Of a stretch of 64,000 nt of DNA, positions 36,890-50,608 are shown one piece after another. Source of the stretch: Pipra filicauda (lineage: Eukaryota; Chordata; Aves; Passeriformes; Pipridae); contig NW_024104528.1 in NCBI RefSeq assembly GCF_003945595.2, positions 586,257 through 650,256 on the forward strand. Direction: 5' to 3'. Position numbers and translations under genes: made by a program. The number at the start of each line of letters is the position of its first letter. Position 1 is the stretch's first letter. The notes below the pieces were generated by a model. The model ran no database searches. It was not told the origin of the DNA and saw nothing but the letters and a program-made list of their open reading frames with translations.

Positions 36890-37017
36890 TCACAGAATCA
36901 CAGAAAAGTTTGGGTTGGAAGGGACCTTAAAGCCCATCTAGTTCCAATCCCACTGCCATGGACAAAGACACCTTCCACAAGACCACACTGCTCAAAGCCC
37001 CATACAACCTGGCCTTG
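36890..37017 (-). mobile_element. CR1 LINE 3' end, short
   Basis: About 128 bp in reverse orientation. The tail box (tcacagaatcacag) is followed by gggttggaagggacctta, a catctagttccaat block, ccttccacaagaccacactg, ctcaaagcccca and caacctggccttg. It is 5'-truncated near 37017, with 3' UTR and the very end of the ORF2 region only. Inactive. Confidence 0.93.
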
Positions 37018-40000
37018 ATGGAGATTGATTAAATTTTATTATGCTCTTCTTTTGAGAAAAGGGAGAAGATATAGTCTGTGGGATGGCACTAACATGGTGA
37101 CATGGTCCAAGTCCAAAAACACCAGCCCTAGGGCCACTGAAATATTGCTGACACACAGTGTTATGAAAATATAGTATATTTTCATTAGTAAGCCTTCATT
37201 GAGAAGGCCTATCTCAAACAAATATGCCATCATTAATAAAGTTTTGCAGCTCTTTCAGAAGTGGATGCACACTTATACAATTGGAAAGTAGAGATCAGAG
37301 GATTTAAGGGACTTTTCTGCAAGGAAAGACATGCTTGTTGATGGAGTTGCCCTCACACTTCTTTCCCACATTTTACCTCTCAGATGATTTAGGAAACCAG
37401 CCTACAAAACCTTATTTCATCACAGCAGACAGACTCCAACAAAGTCAACTTGTTTTGAATCAGCCCTAGGATTTTATGTTTATACACGAGATGGCAAATA
37501 AATTGTCACAAATCAATTTGAGAAAACACCAAGTAACCACAGATATGCCAGCCACAGTGGGAAACAAATGAAGACCCAGTAGAGTCTGAAAAAGAGAGGA
37601 GATGGCTAGCACATGGCAAATGTGTCCTCAGCGTGTTCCTTGGTGAAACCCAAAGCAAGATCTGTAACAGGAACATCCTAAGGAGGTGGGTGTCAATAAC
37701 ACAACATGACTTCCACCTGCCCTGTGGGAGCTGTAAGAGTTACCTTTTCATAGGAAGACAATAATTCCTGTCTCCCTCAGTCTCCTTCAGGGAATCAGTC
37801 CAGAACCCTCTCAAAGGACAACGTGATTCAACCGAAACCAGCTGCGGACCTTGCTGGAACTCCAGTGCTGCACCATCAATCCTATTATAGCTTTGATTTT
37901 TAAGCACTTTTTTCTCCTCAAATATATTCTTTCATTACATAAAAAATCCTGAACCAACCTAAAGCCCTTCATCACTGGCCCTAAAGAGGATGTTCTAAAA
38001 ATGAGACGTTAGATTCTGTCTGACAAATCATCTAAAATACTTACACCCACCTGACTGTTGCACTCAGCCTCCTTGGTATGAAATAAGACCAAAGAAATGG
38101 TTGTGTGTCGACTGCAGCAACACAATTACAGACACTGCTACCAACAAAGAAAATAATAACTGCTGGAGCTATACAGGAGGGAAGCAGTGGGGGGAAGGAG
38201 GAATGAAGGGAACCTCAAGGTTAAATGAGCAATGGGTCAGAGCAAACACAAACAAATGTAAACAAGAGAAATCTTTCAGCATAACTGTGAAAGTAAAGGC
38301 AGACTGAATCGTATTATGCAGGTGTACAGAAAGCACTTTGCTGCATTATGCCGTCTCAAGTTCTTGCTCCTATTTCCTTTTGTCAAGAGGTCTTTGATTG
38401 AAGACAAGATTGTCTTCCAAAGAAAGGATAAAATGTCATGTGAATAGCTCAAGTGATAGACTGCAGTACCTTGGATGCAGCAAGAAAAAGCAATGCTAAT
38501 GGATTTGTACAGTAAATAATATGGGGCAAGAGGGAGAAACAATCAGGCCTCACACAAATACAGAGAAGCTTGCTTAAATCTCCATAATTTGCACTGATTG
38601 TGATGGGTTATTCAGCTCAATGTACTTCAGGCCGGAGGAGAAGGGCTTCCAAATTTCCCCCATAAAAGTCAGAGGGTCACACCACCTGTTATGTACCTTA
38701 AGCCCTTTTTTATTACCTTTTTTTTCCAGTTTGTTAGTTCCCCAAAACTACTTGTTGCAAAACAGCTGTCTTCAATCCTGAGGAATGCTACACTCCTAAT
38801 GGATCATAGCAGTAGCCCTGCAAGCTGGGATAGAGAAGTCCAACTCTCTGACTGGTACCTGTGGTCACAAAGTGTTTCCTCCGGTTCACAGATCAATGGC
38901 CCAAAGCCCCTAAGGCACTTCGGTAGCCACGTGAAGTGAATTTTGTGCTTCAAGAGACCTGTCTCACCTGAAGTTTTGCCAGCTCAGCAGGAGATAAGGA
39001 CCTGCAAAGCAGTCAGAGGTAAGGCTCTAAGTGAATCCCAGGAAGGGAGAGTAAAAATCACTCGCTGCAAACATCCTGCTGAATTAAACTCGTGTCACAA
39101 AAAGTCTCACAGAGAGGCAGAAAACTGAATGCACTGTGACTTTCAAGACTGAGTTTCTGTGCTGTTTCTGGAGTTGAATGCATACTTCCTGCTGTGTTAG
39201 AATCACAGAACACATGACAGCAGTTCTGCTGCATGACTGGCAGGTTGCTGACACTAAAGCTTGGCAGGTTGGAGATGTCAGAGGACAAGCAGTCAGCATA
39301 GCCATGGCTTCACCCAGCTCAGAAAAATGAGTCTTTGGGCATCAGCCGCAACATATCTTTGTGAAGAGCTGTGCTTTACCAAGGGATATGGAGGTGAGCT
39401 GTGACTTAGCTCACACGGACCTGCATCTACCCACAACTTTGCATCTCCCTACTTACCTTCACCCTGCCAGCCCCTTTGCGCTGCTCCTGTCTGCTCACTA
39501 CACACATACATACCTGCTTCTCTCCTTCTGATCCTCTTCCACCAACCTTTTTCAAGGGCTTTCTACAGCTATAGCCATAGTCAGGCTCCCTGGCTACCAC
39601 TCCTGCTTCCTCTGCAGTGATCTCCTCCTCCCAGCTCCCATCTCTTGCCCTCTGCGCACTTTCTCATCCAACCTTCCCATTTCTGCTCCTTTCCATTCCT
39701 TCTGTTTAGCTCTCGGTCCAAATGCTGTTCCCTCAGAGATTTGTCCTTGTCATCATGGCATTCATCAACATGTCTACCTTCCCATTCCCCTACCATGTCC
39801 TAGGCACCAGCAGAGGAGATGCCAAAAAAAGACAACGTATTTTTGGGGGGGGTTGCCTCAAAGCTATTAAAGTACTTGACTTTGATCACTGTGAATTTTG
39901 TGCCACAGGTTTCAGAGTCTTTGTGTTCTTTTCTCTAGCTGGCATTGGGGATTGATTTCTGTCTGCACTGTCTAAAGGCTGTCTCAGAAAAAAAAAACAA

Positions 40001-41944
40001 CCACCTTTCTGGATGAGGAGAAAAGGCTCACTTTATTAATTTCCATCATAACTCACTCTGAGGCACAGGTGAGAAAAGTGGGTTGCTTTGAGACACCTTC
40101 TCCCCTTTGGGAGTAAACCCAAACTCACCACTAGTCAGGGCAGGACAGCAATTGGATTTAAGTGTTGGACTCAGCTTTCCATCCACTAGCACACAGCAAA
40201 AGGTCTCTCTGAACAGTTGAGAATATTAGGTTTCAAATACAAAAAAAAAATAAAATTAAAAAAATTGCATCCAGCTCCCTTTGGCCCTTTAGCTGATATC
40301 TGTTTGAGATCTGATGTGCTGGAGTGGGGATGACAGCACTCACTGGCAGGGGCATGTACTCTGTGATCTGACAGATCTTACCTGCCTTTAACTCCTCTGA
40401 TCCTATGATTTGGCTGCCCTGTGGGTACACTGTACACTTACCTGAAGATGCACAAGAAGCTGCGGGATTCCATCACACTGTCAAGACACTTCACGGAATA
40501 CCAGCAGCAGAAGACTTTCAGGAAATGACACCACACCATCACCCACTTCATGCTGCTGACTTTGTGGTGCTGTTTCCTGGAGCCATCTCATCCCATTCAC
40601 GAACAACAGAAAGGGTAAAGGAGGTGAGATATGAACATTTAAAGCACCATTATCTGGTTTTCCATCTATTGAGAGTCTCGAGTGAACACCAGGACTTCGA
40701 GTGCCTCTTCAATCACCTAGCTGACTCAGAAAGCTCGGGAGGTGGTAGTGGTAGGACACTCTGTAAACCACTAAATCAAACCAGAAAACAGGACTTGTTA
40801 CTCCTTAAGATCTGCCTGAAGCACATTAAGGGGAAGAAACACACTGTTAGGGGGTCCTCAGTTTGGGAGGCATATGCCAGAGGTCTCATGCAGCTGGTAA
40901 ATAAAGCGTTACTTGCATTTCTCAACAAAATAAGACAGAGAGAGAAAAGGAAGTACAGAGGATAATTCCATTAATGAGAAACGCGCTGATTCAGTACATC
41001 GTTCCTGACTGCCAGGAGTTAATTAGTCACAGTCATGAAAGACGGTGGTCACTAGACACCTAGAGTTGTACCAATGATACAAACAGAAGAGTCCAAGCAA
41101 GGAACATATGTAGTTGGCTCAAAAGAGCCAATTAATCAAAATAAATTGAAAGGAGTAAGAAAAAAGGCCGAAAAATGCAAATGAAGATTAGAGGTACTTT
41201 ATAATGAATTTCTTAAGCAAGATAATTATGGAATTGCTGTTAAGTTTAATTCACATACTGTTTCAATTGAAAAATTGGTATTTGCAATACTGATAAGGCA
41301 CAGGATGAATGGGTGAAGAGCTGGCTACTTGGCAGATCTCCAAAATACACTTGTCAACAGAGAGTCATCACTGAATGGGATTTCTACTTAACGAAATTTT
41401 GCAATGACTAGTACAGGTCTGCAACTAGCTGATGTTTTCTTGAGTGGATTCAGTTAGTAAACATCAAAGCCTCATGCATATGAATTAGTCTCTGTAAAAA
41501 TTATGTCCACATCAGAACATCTCCGCAAATTGGTTTTGGAAATTTTCCTCTCTTTGAAAACATTTCTGACCTGCTCTCTGAAAGTCTTTGCTGATTACAG
41601 GTATGGGAGAACAGAGACCTTGACAGAGGGACAAAAGAGGATGCTGATGATGTGGGGCTGGCACTTGCAACACTCAAGTCTCTTGGCAAGGTGGGAAGAA
41701 TTCTAAGAGAAGGTGTTTTGATACACCCTGAAGCAAAATTACATAAATGGGAAAATGTGACCTTCAGAAGTGTCCATCTATCTCTGCTCACTACAGAGGA
41801 AACTGAAATTTGCTGACTTTTAGATGCCAGGACTTCTGGTTTAGCTGAACTTGGGTGGGATGACTGCCACCCTCATGGCAAAGAAAAGAATAAGCAGGCT
41901 ATAGAATACACCCCAGGCAGGCATATGCTAGACTGTGAGATCCA
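37018..41944. other. unique non-coding sequence
   Basis: No gene I can support. The 186-codon frame at 40405-40965 is listed separately. A good polypyrimidine/AG acceptor-like site near 38714-38729 and a GTAAGG donor-like site near 39010 exist. The sequence between them shows no recognisable coding content, so I do not call an exon. Confidence 0.45.
40405..40965 (+). other. longest open frame in the window, function unknown
   Basis: A 186-codon frame from ATG to TAA, the longest in these 64 kb. The product is rich in His and charged residues, with an SSGGGSG stretch near the middle and a basic C-terminus (NKIRQREKRKYRG). I recognise no domain, signal peptide or membrane segment, and see no CpG island or clear promoter upstream. 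Possible readings are a chance frame, a decayed retrocopy, or a lineage-specific transcript. I favour chance or decay. Confidence 0.12.
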
Positions 41945-42393
41945 GTTGTCATGTTAAAAAGGGCATTATAAAATTGGAGGAGGCTCAGAAAAGAGCCACA
42001 GAAATGATTTACTGACTGTAGATAATGTTTGACAGTGAAAAACCCAAAGATCTCACACTGTTTAATTTATCAAAAAGCAGATTAAAAGGTTACTTCATTG
42101 CAAGCATTATCTCATAGGAATGCCACGTACTGCAATGCTCTTTAATCTAGCAAGAATGGCACAAATATTTAACATTGAGGGTGATTAGCCACTAGAATGA
42201 ACCACCAAGGGAAGAGGTGGAGTCTTTCTCTCCTGATGTCTTCAAATCAGGTCTGAACGCTTTTCTGGCAGATGTGCTTTAATCAAACAAAAGCTCTGCT
42301 CTAGTCAGATGTAAGTTACCGGGTTGAATGCAGGGAAAAACGGGTGAAAAAAGAATGCACTCCTGGCCTCAAAAATCTACAAATCTGTGAATG
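41945..42393 (+). mobile_element. old CR1/L3-like LINE 3' end
   Basis: This is a degraded plus-strand LINE terminus. It opens with attataaaattggaggagg and ctcagaaaagagccacag, blocks shared by old amniote CR1/L3-like elements. Near the end of ORF2, positions 42211-42282 still read as an open C-terminus (EEVESFSP...FKSGLNAFLADVL, then TAA), matching the family's closing motif. The 3' end at tcctggcctcaaaaatctac and aatctgtgaat resembles the terminal CR1 box. Many indels upstream make it dead. Its divergence suggests it is older than the avian-type CR1 copies in this window. Confidence 0.82.
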
Positions 42394-45300
42394 CCAAATG
42401 TAATTTGAATACACTTGCAGGAATCAAAGTGTTCAAACTGTGCTCCACTTTAAGGGAAAGGAATCCCTGGAGAGTAGGCGGAGACATGCTCCCAGTGTTT
42501 ATGAACAGCAACTACCTCTAAAAACTCAGTATCTCATCCAAAACCTGACATTGTCTCCTTTCACAGCCCAGTTATGACCACTGCTTCATATAGGAATAAA
42601 AGAGTCTGAGTTTCATGGGTGGTGGCCAGGCACATGTGGGTCTGAGGTCAGAGGGATTTGTCAGCACTTAGCACCTATGGATGTGAGTTTAGACAACTAA
42701 TGAAAGAGGAACAGTTTGGGAGTGATTTCAATAGCATCTGAAAGAGATGAAGGAAAAACTACCCCTCACTTCCCATGGTCACTGTACTCCTAGGTTGGAC
42801 TTTTAAAATTCCAGCTTTTTGGCGTCAGCTCTCTCTGTTCTCTCAGCTGCAAAATAATCACATTTCCTGGACTGGACAGCTGAAAGGATTAACATTAGAG
42901 TGCTAGTTTTCAACCTGGGGGTCTGCAGATCTCTGGGGAGCTCTGTGGTCTACTTCTAAGGTGTCTGCAAGAGGTGGCTAAGAAAAACAAGTCCATTTAT
43001 GCTGTACAGCACTTTAAGAATGTGCATTTAAAAGGGACATACTCCTCTGGAAAACACTTCATGGTTCACAAATCAAAAAAGGTGAAACACACAAAAACAG
43101 AAAGTGAGAAACAGCCTGCAAGTGACCTGCGATTTATAGCTGCTTTCCGTGTGTGGCACCTGGGGGTTGTTCAGCATCATTTGGAAGGAAGGCATGGAGC
43201 CCCCCAGGCTGCACCCCTGCCCGCTCTGCCCAAGGAGCCCATCCATGGGCCATGGAGAGAACCTTGCCTCCTCTCCAGCCATGACCAGAAGCAAGTGCAA
43301 TAAAGGCCATAGGAAGCAATAGAATGTAAAGCACTCCATCTTCTCCCAGCTCTCTGGCTGATGCCTCCCACCTCCCAAACTGGGCACCAGCTGACAGGTG
43401 TTCGATTGCCTCCTCTCTGGGGTGAGCAGTGGGGCCCACAGCGATGCCGATCGCTCTCCCAGCAGCCTCCAATGACACGCTCAGGATCACTTCTAATCTT
43501 TGTCTCTAGCCTCTGTCACTTGCACCTATTCCTGTGAGTTGGAGCTTTTTTTACACCCCCCCCCCTTCTTCTTCCTTTTTAAAGAAAAAGCTTTGCTTGT
43601 CAAGCAAGTTTTTATCTCCCTGAACTCTTAGACTTCCAGCCTCGACACCGACACAGAAATGCTATTCAAAAGGTGAAAGTTTACAGTATCGAATAACAAT
43701 GCCAGCTGCTCTCTTGGTAACAAGTTCCACTTCTGACAGAGGAGGGATGAGAGGGTGGGGAGAATAAACCAGCAGCCTGATGCCTGACGCTGTGGGACCA
43801 TTTTGATACCTGAGAGCTGCAGTCTAAAGGTGTCTGTGTCTCCAGGTGGCCTGAGAAACAGCTTTGCATTGTGAGAGGGACTGGGAAACTGTGCCTGGGC
43901 ATGGAGCATCTGCCTGGCCTCGGGGAAGAGCATTCACCTTCCTCATGCCTCTTCTGTCTGAATTGTTACTGGGAATACAAATCCTCTGTAGCTTGCTCAG
44001 GCTATAATCAAATAAAAAGGATGTAAGAGAATAGGGTGCAATAAGGGGAAAGGATTCAAACAGCATCATTTGGGGCTTCACTGCTCCTCTAACAATAACT
44101 TTTGTCTTGAGCATCAGACTGTGAGGTTCATTTACAGTTGGAGGAAGGTTTTTCTACTATGCATGCTTTTTAAAGCATTCTGGACTATTTCTTTTAAAAT
44201 GTTGGTTTTTTTTATTTTTTTAATCATTGCTGAAAAGCTTCTAAAATCAGACTATCAATACACATTTACAAGAGACATTCATCTCACTTTTAATCTTGGA
44301 ATTCTAGTTATTCTTTAATCTTAATACTCCAGCTTTGTATTTGCATACAGAGTTTAAGCAAATAGTCAAGATATCAAAAAACATAGAAGCTCGAAGAACT
44401 GAAGTGGTAAATAAGAAACATATATCATAACACCTAGGCATGACACTGGGCATTTTGAAACACCATTCTGCTGAAGGAGATTTCACAGCACTGTTTCATT
44501 GACATCTGGCTCCAAAATCTTTCATCATTTTGACTCTATCAACTACATAATAAAACAGGCCTTTGTTTGTTTGTTTGTTTTGTTTAGATACATAATTTAT
44601 GATTTTATCAATAAAAGGTGGGTTTTTTTAATAAGCCATAGCTGCAGCAAGCTTTGTGCTGGCTTTTTTAAAGCATCAATGGCACTAAAATGTATATATA
44701 TAGTACAATCACGGACCAACCTTTCATGTTTATTGTATATATATACAAATTTACTGTATTAATGTCTTTAAAAAATCAGAAGTAAACATTTCTCGGGATA
44801 CAAATGTATCGACACAACATAAATTATATTTGAACCAAATGGAAGATGTCACTTTCTTAAGGTAGCTCACAGGAGTAGGAAAATTAAAGAATTTGGTGCC
44901 AGAAATGAGTGGATTTGTGGATATATGTGTGTGCAAGGAATGGTCACATGTTCTGTGCTTGTCATGGGCACGATGAGCAGAGGAAAAGCTTGGCTATACA
45001 CCCCCCTGCCTCAGCCATCACCATCCTGCCCCATCCATCACCCTCCATTGGTCCCTGACTGGAGACACTGGGCGGCACCACGGGATGTGACACTGCCCAG
45101 GGCTGTCCCACTCATGCTCCTCCTCCACCTGTTATGGGAAGGAAGAGTTAAACCTCAGTAATTCTCCCCCCTCTCGCCTCTACTTCCTATTGCTGCTTGA
45201 ATTGCTGGAACTTTGTACATCTGGTTCAATTCATTCCCAACAATTCAGGTTCTCGTTTTCCCCCTCCCTTGGGGACACTTTTCCTGAGTCTTGCTGTGGA

Positions 45301-48300
45301 GCCTGACCCCAGTGCCAGCAGGATAGAGCCCCAGGAAGTCCCAACAGCCTCATCCCGACTGCGAATACCCAGCTGGGTTTTAAATGCATTGCATCAGAGA
45401 GCAGTAGGTCACCACATTAATCAGGAACTCTGAAATCCTCCGAGACACCTTGTTGGGAAGGGTTACCGGGTTCTGGCTAGTCTTAAACATAATTTAAAAG
45501 ACTGGGGTTATTTTAAGGCTTTTCCTTTCCTTCAGCCCTATGTCTATGTAAATGCTCTCCTTTGCTTCTCACTGCCGACTGCTTCTAACAGACATATTAT
45601 TGTGCTTCTCTGGCCTACTTTGTTGCAGACAAAGTTTTGACTATCCGAGTTCTTTTTTATTCCATTTTACATTTTTAATGTTATGTTGTAAAACGTCCTT
45701 CCTCTTGAGCAGTAATAAAAACCTTTTTTTCCCCCCTCCCCTCTTCAGATTTCTTTTATAACACATTCAGCATTTTCTGGGACATAATTAAAACATCAAA
45801 CAGTTTTCCTGCTGGTTATGCTAAAATCTGAATGCTTGAGTCTGCTGGCATTATTGAAAATTAAAATGTACTATTCTTGAGTGTATTTAGGATGCCCTTA
45901 AATAACTATCAAAAATTATTTTGTTCTGCTTTACGTACAGACTGACACCATAATGCTAAAATACCTGCATTAAATAATGCCTCTAATTGGTAGCATGAGG
46001 AAACTTTTTAAAAGTATTAAACATGTATTTTTGTTCACTATTTTTCCTAGGCTAATGTGTCTAATTTTCCCATACAACTTTATCCCCAAGGAAAAATATA
46101 GATGGAAAGACCATTACCAATACATGAAGTTCAGTGGTTCTCTCTCTTTAGATGTAATTGCTACCAAGAAGGCTGGCAGCAGGGTAATTTTAGTTCAAAT
46201 GAGTACATAGCCTGAAAAAGGATAAATCAACCTTTGTAGGTCTGAAATTAGATCCCAGTGTGGGATTGTTCTAGCTAAGTGTACATCAGGTTCATAAAAT
46301 ATATTTGCCAGAATGAAAAGCCCCTAAAATCCAAGGGCAGCAGTGAGCATGGGGCTGGAGGGGGGAAGACCTCCTTCTTCCTGCCTTTGCTAGTAATGGC
46401 CTTAAATTACCTTCCTAATCAGGCAGTGAGGGCTCAATCCTGCTCCCATTCAAGACAGTGGAAAGACTCCTGCAGTACCCAAAATCCCTTTCTCAGGATG
46501 ATTAGTACATTTAGTCCACATTCACAAAGGAGCTGAGAAGGGAAGAACTGATTTCATTAGGAAACTAGAAAGGAACACATTTGCCAGAATTAGGTACGTA
46601 AATACCACTGCGGCTCTGGGTCCAGGGTCTCAGTATCCCTCACAGGTTAGATAGCTGGGATAACAAAACATACATGTCACTTTAAAACAAGTATCCTTGC
46701 AGTGGAATTTATTCTCAATAAAGTTTTTGTTTATTGCAGAGATCTCTCCTTTCTGTGGCTGCCTTGGATACGGTGAACAATTTAAAAAAGGAGTTTGGCT
46801 GGCGCACGACACAGAATTTAGGTCACACCTCTGCTTTGCACTATGTGATGCTTCTTGTACATTTTTTGAGCCCCAATGCACACCTGTGTTGGATCAAATG
46901 TTAAGAGATGTATTCCCTATGTGTGTGTATGTGTAAGGGGAGGCAGTCAGACGAGCAGCTGTGAGCCTGAGTTCCCTGCTCCTGCCACAGTTCTGGGAGT
47001 GCAATACTTCTCACCTTGGGGCAAAGAAAATTCCCTGTCCTAGGCAAAAACTAAGACAAAAGATTTTATTGGAAGTGTAGGATAGCAGTGTCTGTATCCC
47101 AGGTCTGTCCTTCAGTGTGAAATGTAAGATCACACTCATTCTTAAACTTGACCTGCCCGTTTTTTTGCTAAGGGCTCTTTTTTTGGTCAATAAAGTGACT
47201 TCAGCTTTATAACTGTAAATTTTCAGCAAGACAGGGTTCTGTTTTTTTTCACACTAAAGAGCATTTTATTAAAAGCATACATGTCCCAGACAGCATCACT
47301 TATTCACCATGACTTGGAGAGCCAGGATGCCTGGGAGGCAGCAGGGCCTCTGCTGCTTGCAATACCTTGCTGCTTCAGAGAAGATCTCTTGCCCTGTGGT
47401 CCACGCCTCCTCATCAAAGAATGAGTGTTGAATGGGAAATGTCATAGAGGATCAAATTTTTAAAAATCTCTGCCGTTCAGTTGCCTCTAGAAAGAACCTG
47501 AATTTTACAGAAACAAATAGAACTGTAGATAAATGTTCCAGTGTATGATGCAATTTCTCAGACAACCTCTGAAAGACATTTTGTGGACTGTGTTTCAAGT
47601 GCCTTTCTCCTTGAGTTATTTGAATCTAAAAATCAGGGTGCTGCATGTCAGACTCCATAGGATATGCACAATTCACTTATGTTGAGGTTCAATATTTCAA
47701 TTCGTAATAGATACTTAGGCAAATTCTAACCAATTCCCAAAAAGTCAATTGATAAAAGCATTCTTAGAAAAGTACGCAGTTGACTGAAAATCAAAGGATT
47801 AATGTGTCTCCTTTACCGAAAAGCAGCCTAACAATTACAGACACTTCTGATTTTGAGGAAGAGGATTTGTCTTGGACTTTGCCCCTCCTGCTCTCAGCCT
47901 CCCAATAAGCATGGACAAAACATTTTCTTAAAGATTAAAGAGACTCTCTATAACCTCATATGTACAATGTGTCTGCTCCTTGACCTCAGCTCTCAACATT
48001 GTCCAAAGAGTTACTAGAGAGACAGAAATAATAATAAACACCCCCCAAAAGCAGAAGATTGCTGAACAGACTTCTTAAGCCAAAGATTTCTGTCTCACTA
48101 CAGTATGCTGAAGTAAAAACATATCCAGGAGTTGTCCCTGGAGTCTCAAATCATTCTCTCATCACACTGGGTTCAAAGACAATGTGAGTTGTGTAGCGTA
48201 GCTGAAAGTATCTGCATAAAGCAATTCCTCTATGATGTTGTTTTGTTTCTGGCTTGCTTTTACCTGGGCTATCTGAAGATATTGTTTGAGGCTAAGGAAA

Positions 48301-48612
48301 AAAAATGAATAATGTTTGGGCCTAGAGATCAAAAAATCAGGCATATTTCCATAGTCGTTAGTAGCCAGTATCCCATGTGAATCTCTTCTTTTCTAAAGCT
48401 GCACTGAAATGCTGCATGTATTAGGAAGGATTTCTTTTTATTTTCATTTTATTTTTCTAAGAGTTTGTTCTTCTTGATTTTTGAAGATGCTGAAAGCTTT
48501 TTGATGTCACAAAACCAATCATAAGAGGGAAAACACAAATTTAAATGTGAGATAAAAGTGGCTTTGCATGCATGCATAACAAGAAATCCATTGAACAAAA
48601 CAAATTACTTAC
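42394..48612. other. unique non-coding sequence with simple repeats
   Basis: No supported gene or mobile element. The stretch has a C-run at 43555-43565, the TTTG repeat at 44562, and paired (TA)-rich tracts at about 44.69-44.75 kb. About 45.0-45.4 kb is GC-richer than its surroundings, but no LTR ends or coding motif were seen. Confidence 0.5.
44562..44586. repeat. (TTTG)n microsatellite
   Basis: Six imperfect TTTG units in tandem. Confidence 0.9.
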
Positions 48613-48707
48613 CACTTCCACAATAGCTCTCTGCCTCCGGGGGATGGGCTGGTTCACAATGAGGAGGTGACGGTGATAAAGTCACTGTGATACTGTGATC
48701 AGAAAAG
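48613..48707 (-). other. exon-like block bounded by splice consensus
   Basis: On the minus strand a strong acceptor (TTTTTTCTTACTGCAG) ends at 48708. A strong donor (GTG|GTAAGTAAT) starts at 48612, leaving a 95-base exon-sized block. One frame is open throughout (FSDHSITVTLSPSPPH...). A second reads LLIVNQPIPRRQRAIVEV up to the donor, but has a TGA earlier in the block. I recognise no family. It could be an internal exon of a gene spanning the window, a non-coding RNA exon, or a coincidental pair of sites. Confidence 0.2.
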
Positions 48708-50608
48708 CTGCAGTAAGAAAAAAGTATATAGGGGAAAGCAAACTACAAAGAAGGGAGGGTGGAAAAAATGGATCACCATTCCCCTGGGACTGTAAGTGAC
48801 TTTCAGTATTCCCCAAAAAGTTTCACTTCAAACATTATGAGGCCGAAGAGGTTTCTTGCTGCGTGCCCGTTCAGGGAGCTGATGGAGGAAGGCAGAGGAA
48901 GGAGGATGGCTGAATTTTTCATTCAAATAACTTCGTTCCCATTTGGATATGCCTCGTCTGGAATCCCTGTTGATGGCAATGAGCTGTGAATTTTCCTGAT
49001 TTGGAGGGCAAAAGTTGGATCTGAGTTTGTTTTTAAGAGGTTTGCTTTGGTTTAATTTTGTCTTCCATTTACAACTCTCTCTTTCTTTTGCCATTTTAAA
49101 GTCATGAAAGATGAGCAGTAAGGGTTGGGGAAAGGCCAAGAGAGAGAGAAAAAGAGATCCAGTTATAAATTTCCTTTACTATTTTGTGTTTCAATGTTTA
49201 TGAACTGTTTCAGACTGGTTAGCAAAAACTACTTTTCCCTCCAGACTTGCTCTGCCAGCCCTGGACAGAGGTAGGTCATACTGAACATAATCCTCTCATC
49301 TGTTTTTGAACACTTATTCTGTTTTCCAGGGGAAAGTACTGATTTTTAGGAGATGAAAGTCTGACGATGCCACAAAGGATACTCTATCTACCACAGAATA
49401 AGAATATTAAATACACTTGATTTGTAGGACAGAAGTTATATCTTCATTTGACCAGCTGCTGTATCAAAAAAAAAAAAAGTGAAGAATTTCCTGAGTACAA
49501 ATCCTTATCTATGCAGATTTTATGCACTTCTTGTGCCCAGGGTTGTTGTAACTGAAGCCCTTCCCATGTCCCAGCCAGTCCCACTCCATGTCTCACCTTT
49601 GGGATGTATCAACTTGTGCAAGGGTTCTCCATGCCCTATTTCTCCTGGAGTTCAAAATCAGGGGTAGAAAATCCCACAAAGCACTCTGAAGTAATTTCCT
49701 TTCCAACAGACATGGAACATGGTCAGAGTGCCTGGAAATATTTAGTTTTTTTTTAAGTTGGGATTTTTAGTTTTGTTTTTTCCTTTTATTCTCTTCTTCT
49801 ATCACTTCCTGTATTTCCTTGGTCACCAAAAAAGCACAAGGTAGAAGAGGAGAAAGAAAAGAGAAGATGATCAAACAGAAAAATAAATGAAAGGTTAACT
49901 AGATTTTTGAGCAATGAACAAAAAACTGAAACACCTCCCTGCAGAGTTTTTTGGGACTTTTTTTTTTAAATGATTGAGATTTTTTTGGTCACAGTATTTT
50001 GAAATATGAGTTTCTTTCTTTCTTTGTGTGCATTCTTTTACTCTTCAATATCCTTTTTACATGGACAGGCAATTCTCCTGACTGTTATCGAGCCATTGGT
50101 CATGTCAAGTTCCTCTTTTGCTGTTCCATCACGGTAAATCCTTTGGTCACATTTTGAGAGTCCACAACATTCAGCATTCATATCTATCAAATCTCAGCTA
50201 CCTATGAAAAAGGCTGTAGTCAAAGGGTTTGCTCAGGAATCCTCTGCTATCAGTAAAAACTTATCCATGGCTTTCAGTAATGTTTTGGGGTCAGGTCTGA
50301 CCCAATTTGGTGTACCGCTGATGAATTCTTCCTCAAGCATGTTTGCTGTAAGGCCATGCTTGGCATATGCTCACTAATTTATTTTATAGGAGTTATCCCT
50401 AGTTCTTGATAACAAAATAATCATTCTAAAGTGTGTTTATTATAACACCAACTGAAAATTTTAAATTTGAACTAAATTTTACTTCAGAGATTCACACTGT
50501 ATTTTTTGAGCTCTCATTTTACTCTCAGTCTGGAAAATGCAACTCAAGGTATACTTTGTCAGGAGGAAAATATATCTCAAGTACATAGAGATGACACAGA
50601 ATGGGTAA
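48708..50608. other. unique non-coding sequence
   Basis: No gene or mobile element recognised. Several T-rich patches (49.74-49.80 and 49.95-50.04 kb) and a 13-A run at 49466-49478. Confidence 0.5.

Noticed and set aside
38714..39015. Possible plus-strand exon between a pyrimidine-rich acceptor and GTAAGG
   Set aside because: No open frame spans it with recognisable coding content; isolated sites of this quality are common.
39182..39205. CR1 tail suggested by agaatcacagaaca
   Set aside because: Only the tail-like dozen bases match; the next block (gggttggaagggacc) is absent.
45000..45470. GC-richer block as a retroviral LTR
   Set aside because: No TG...CA ends, primer binding site, second LTR copy or gag/pol motif was found.
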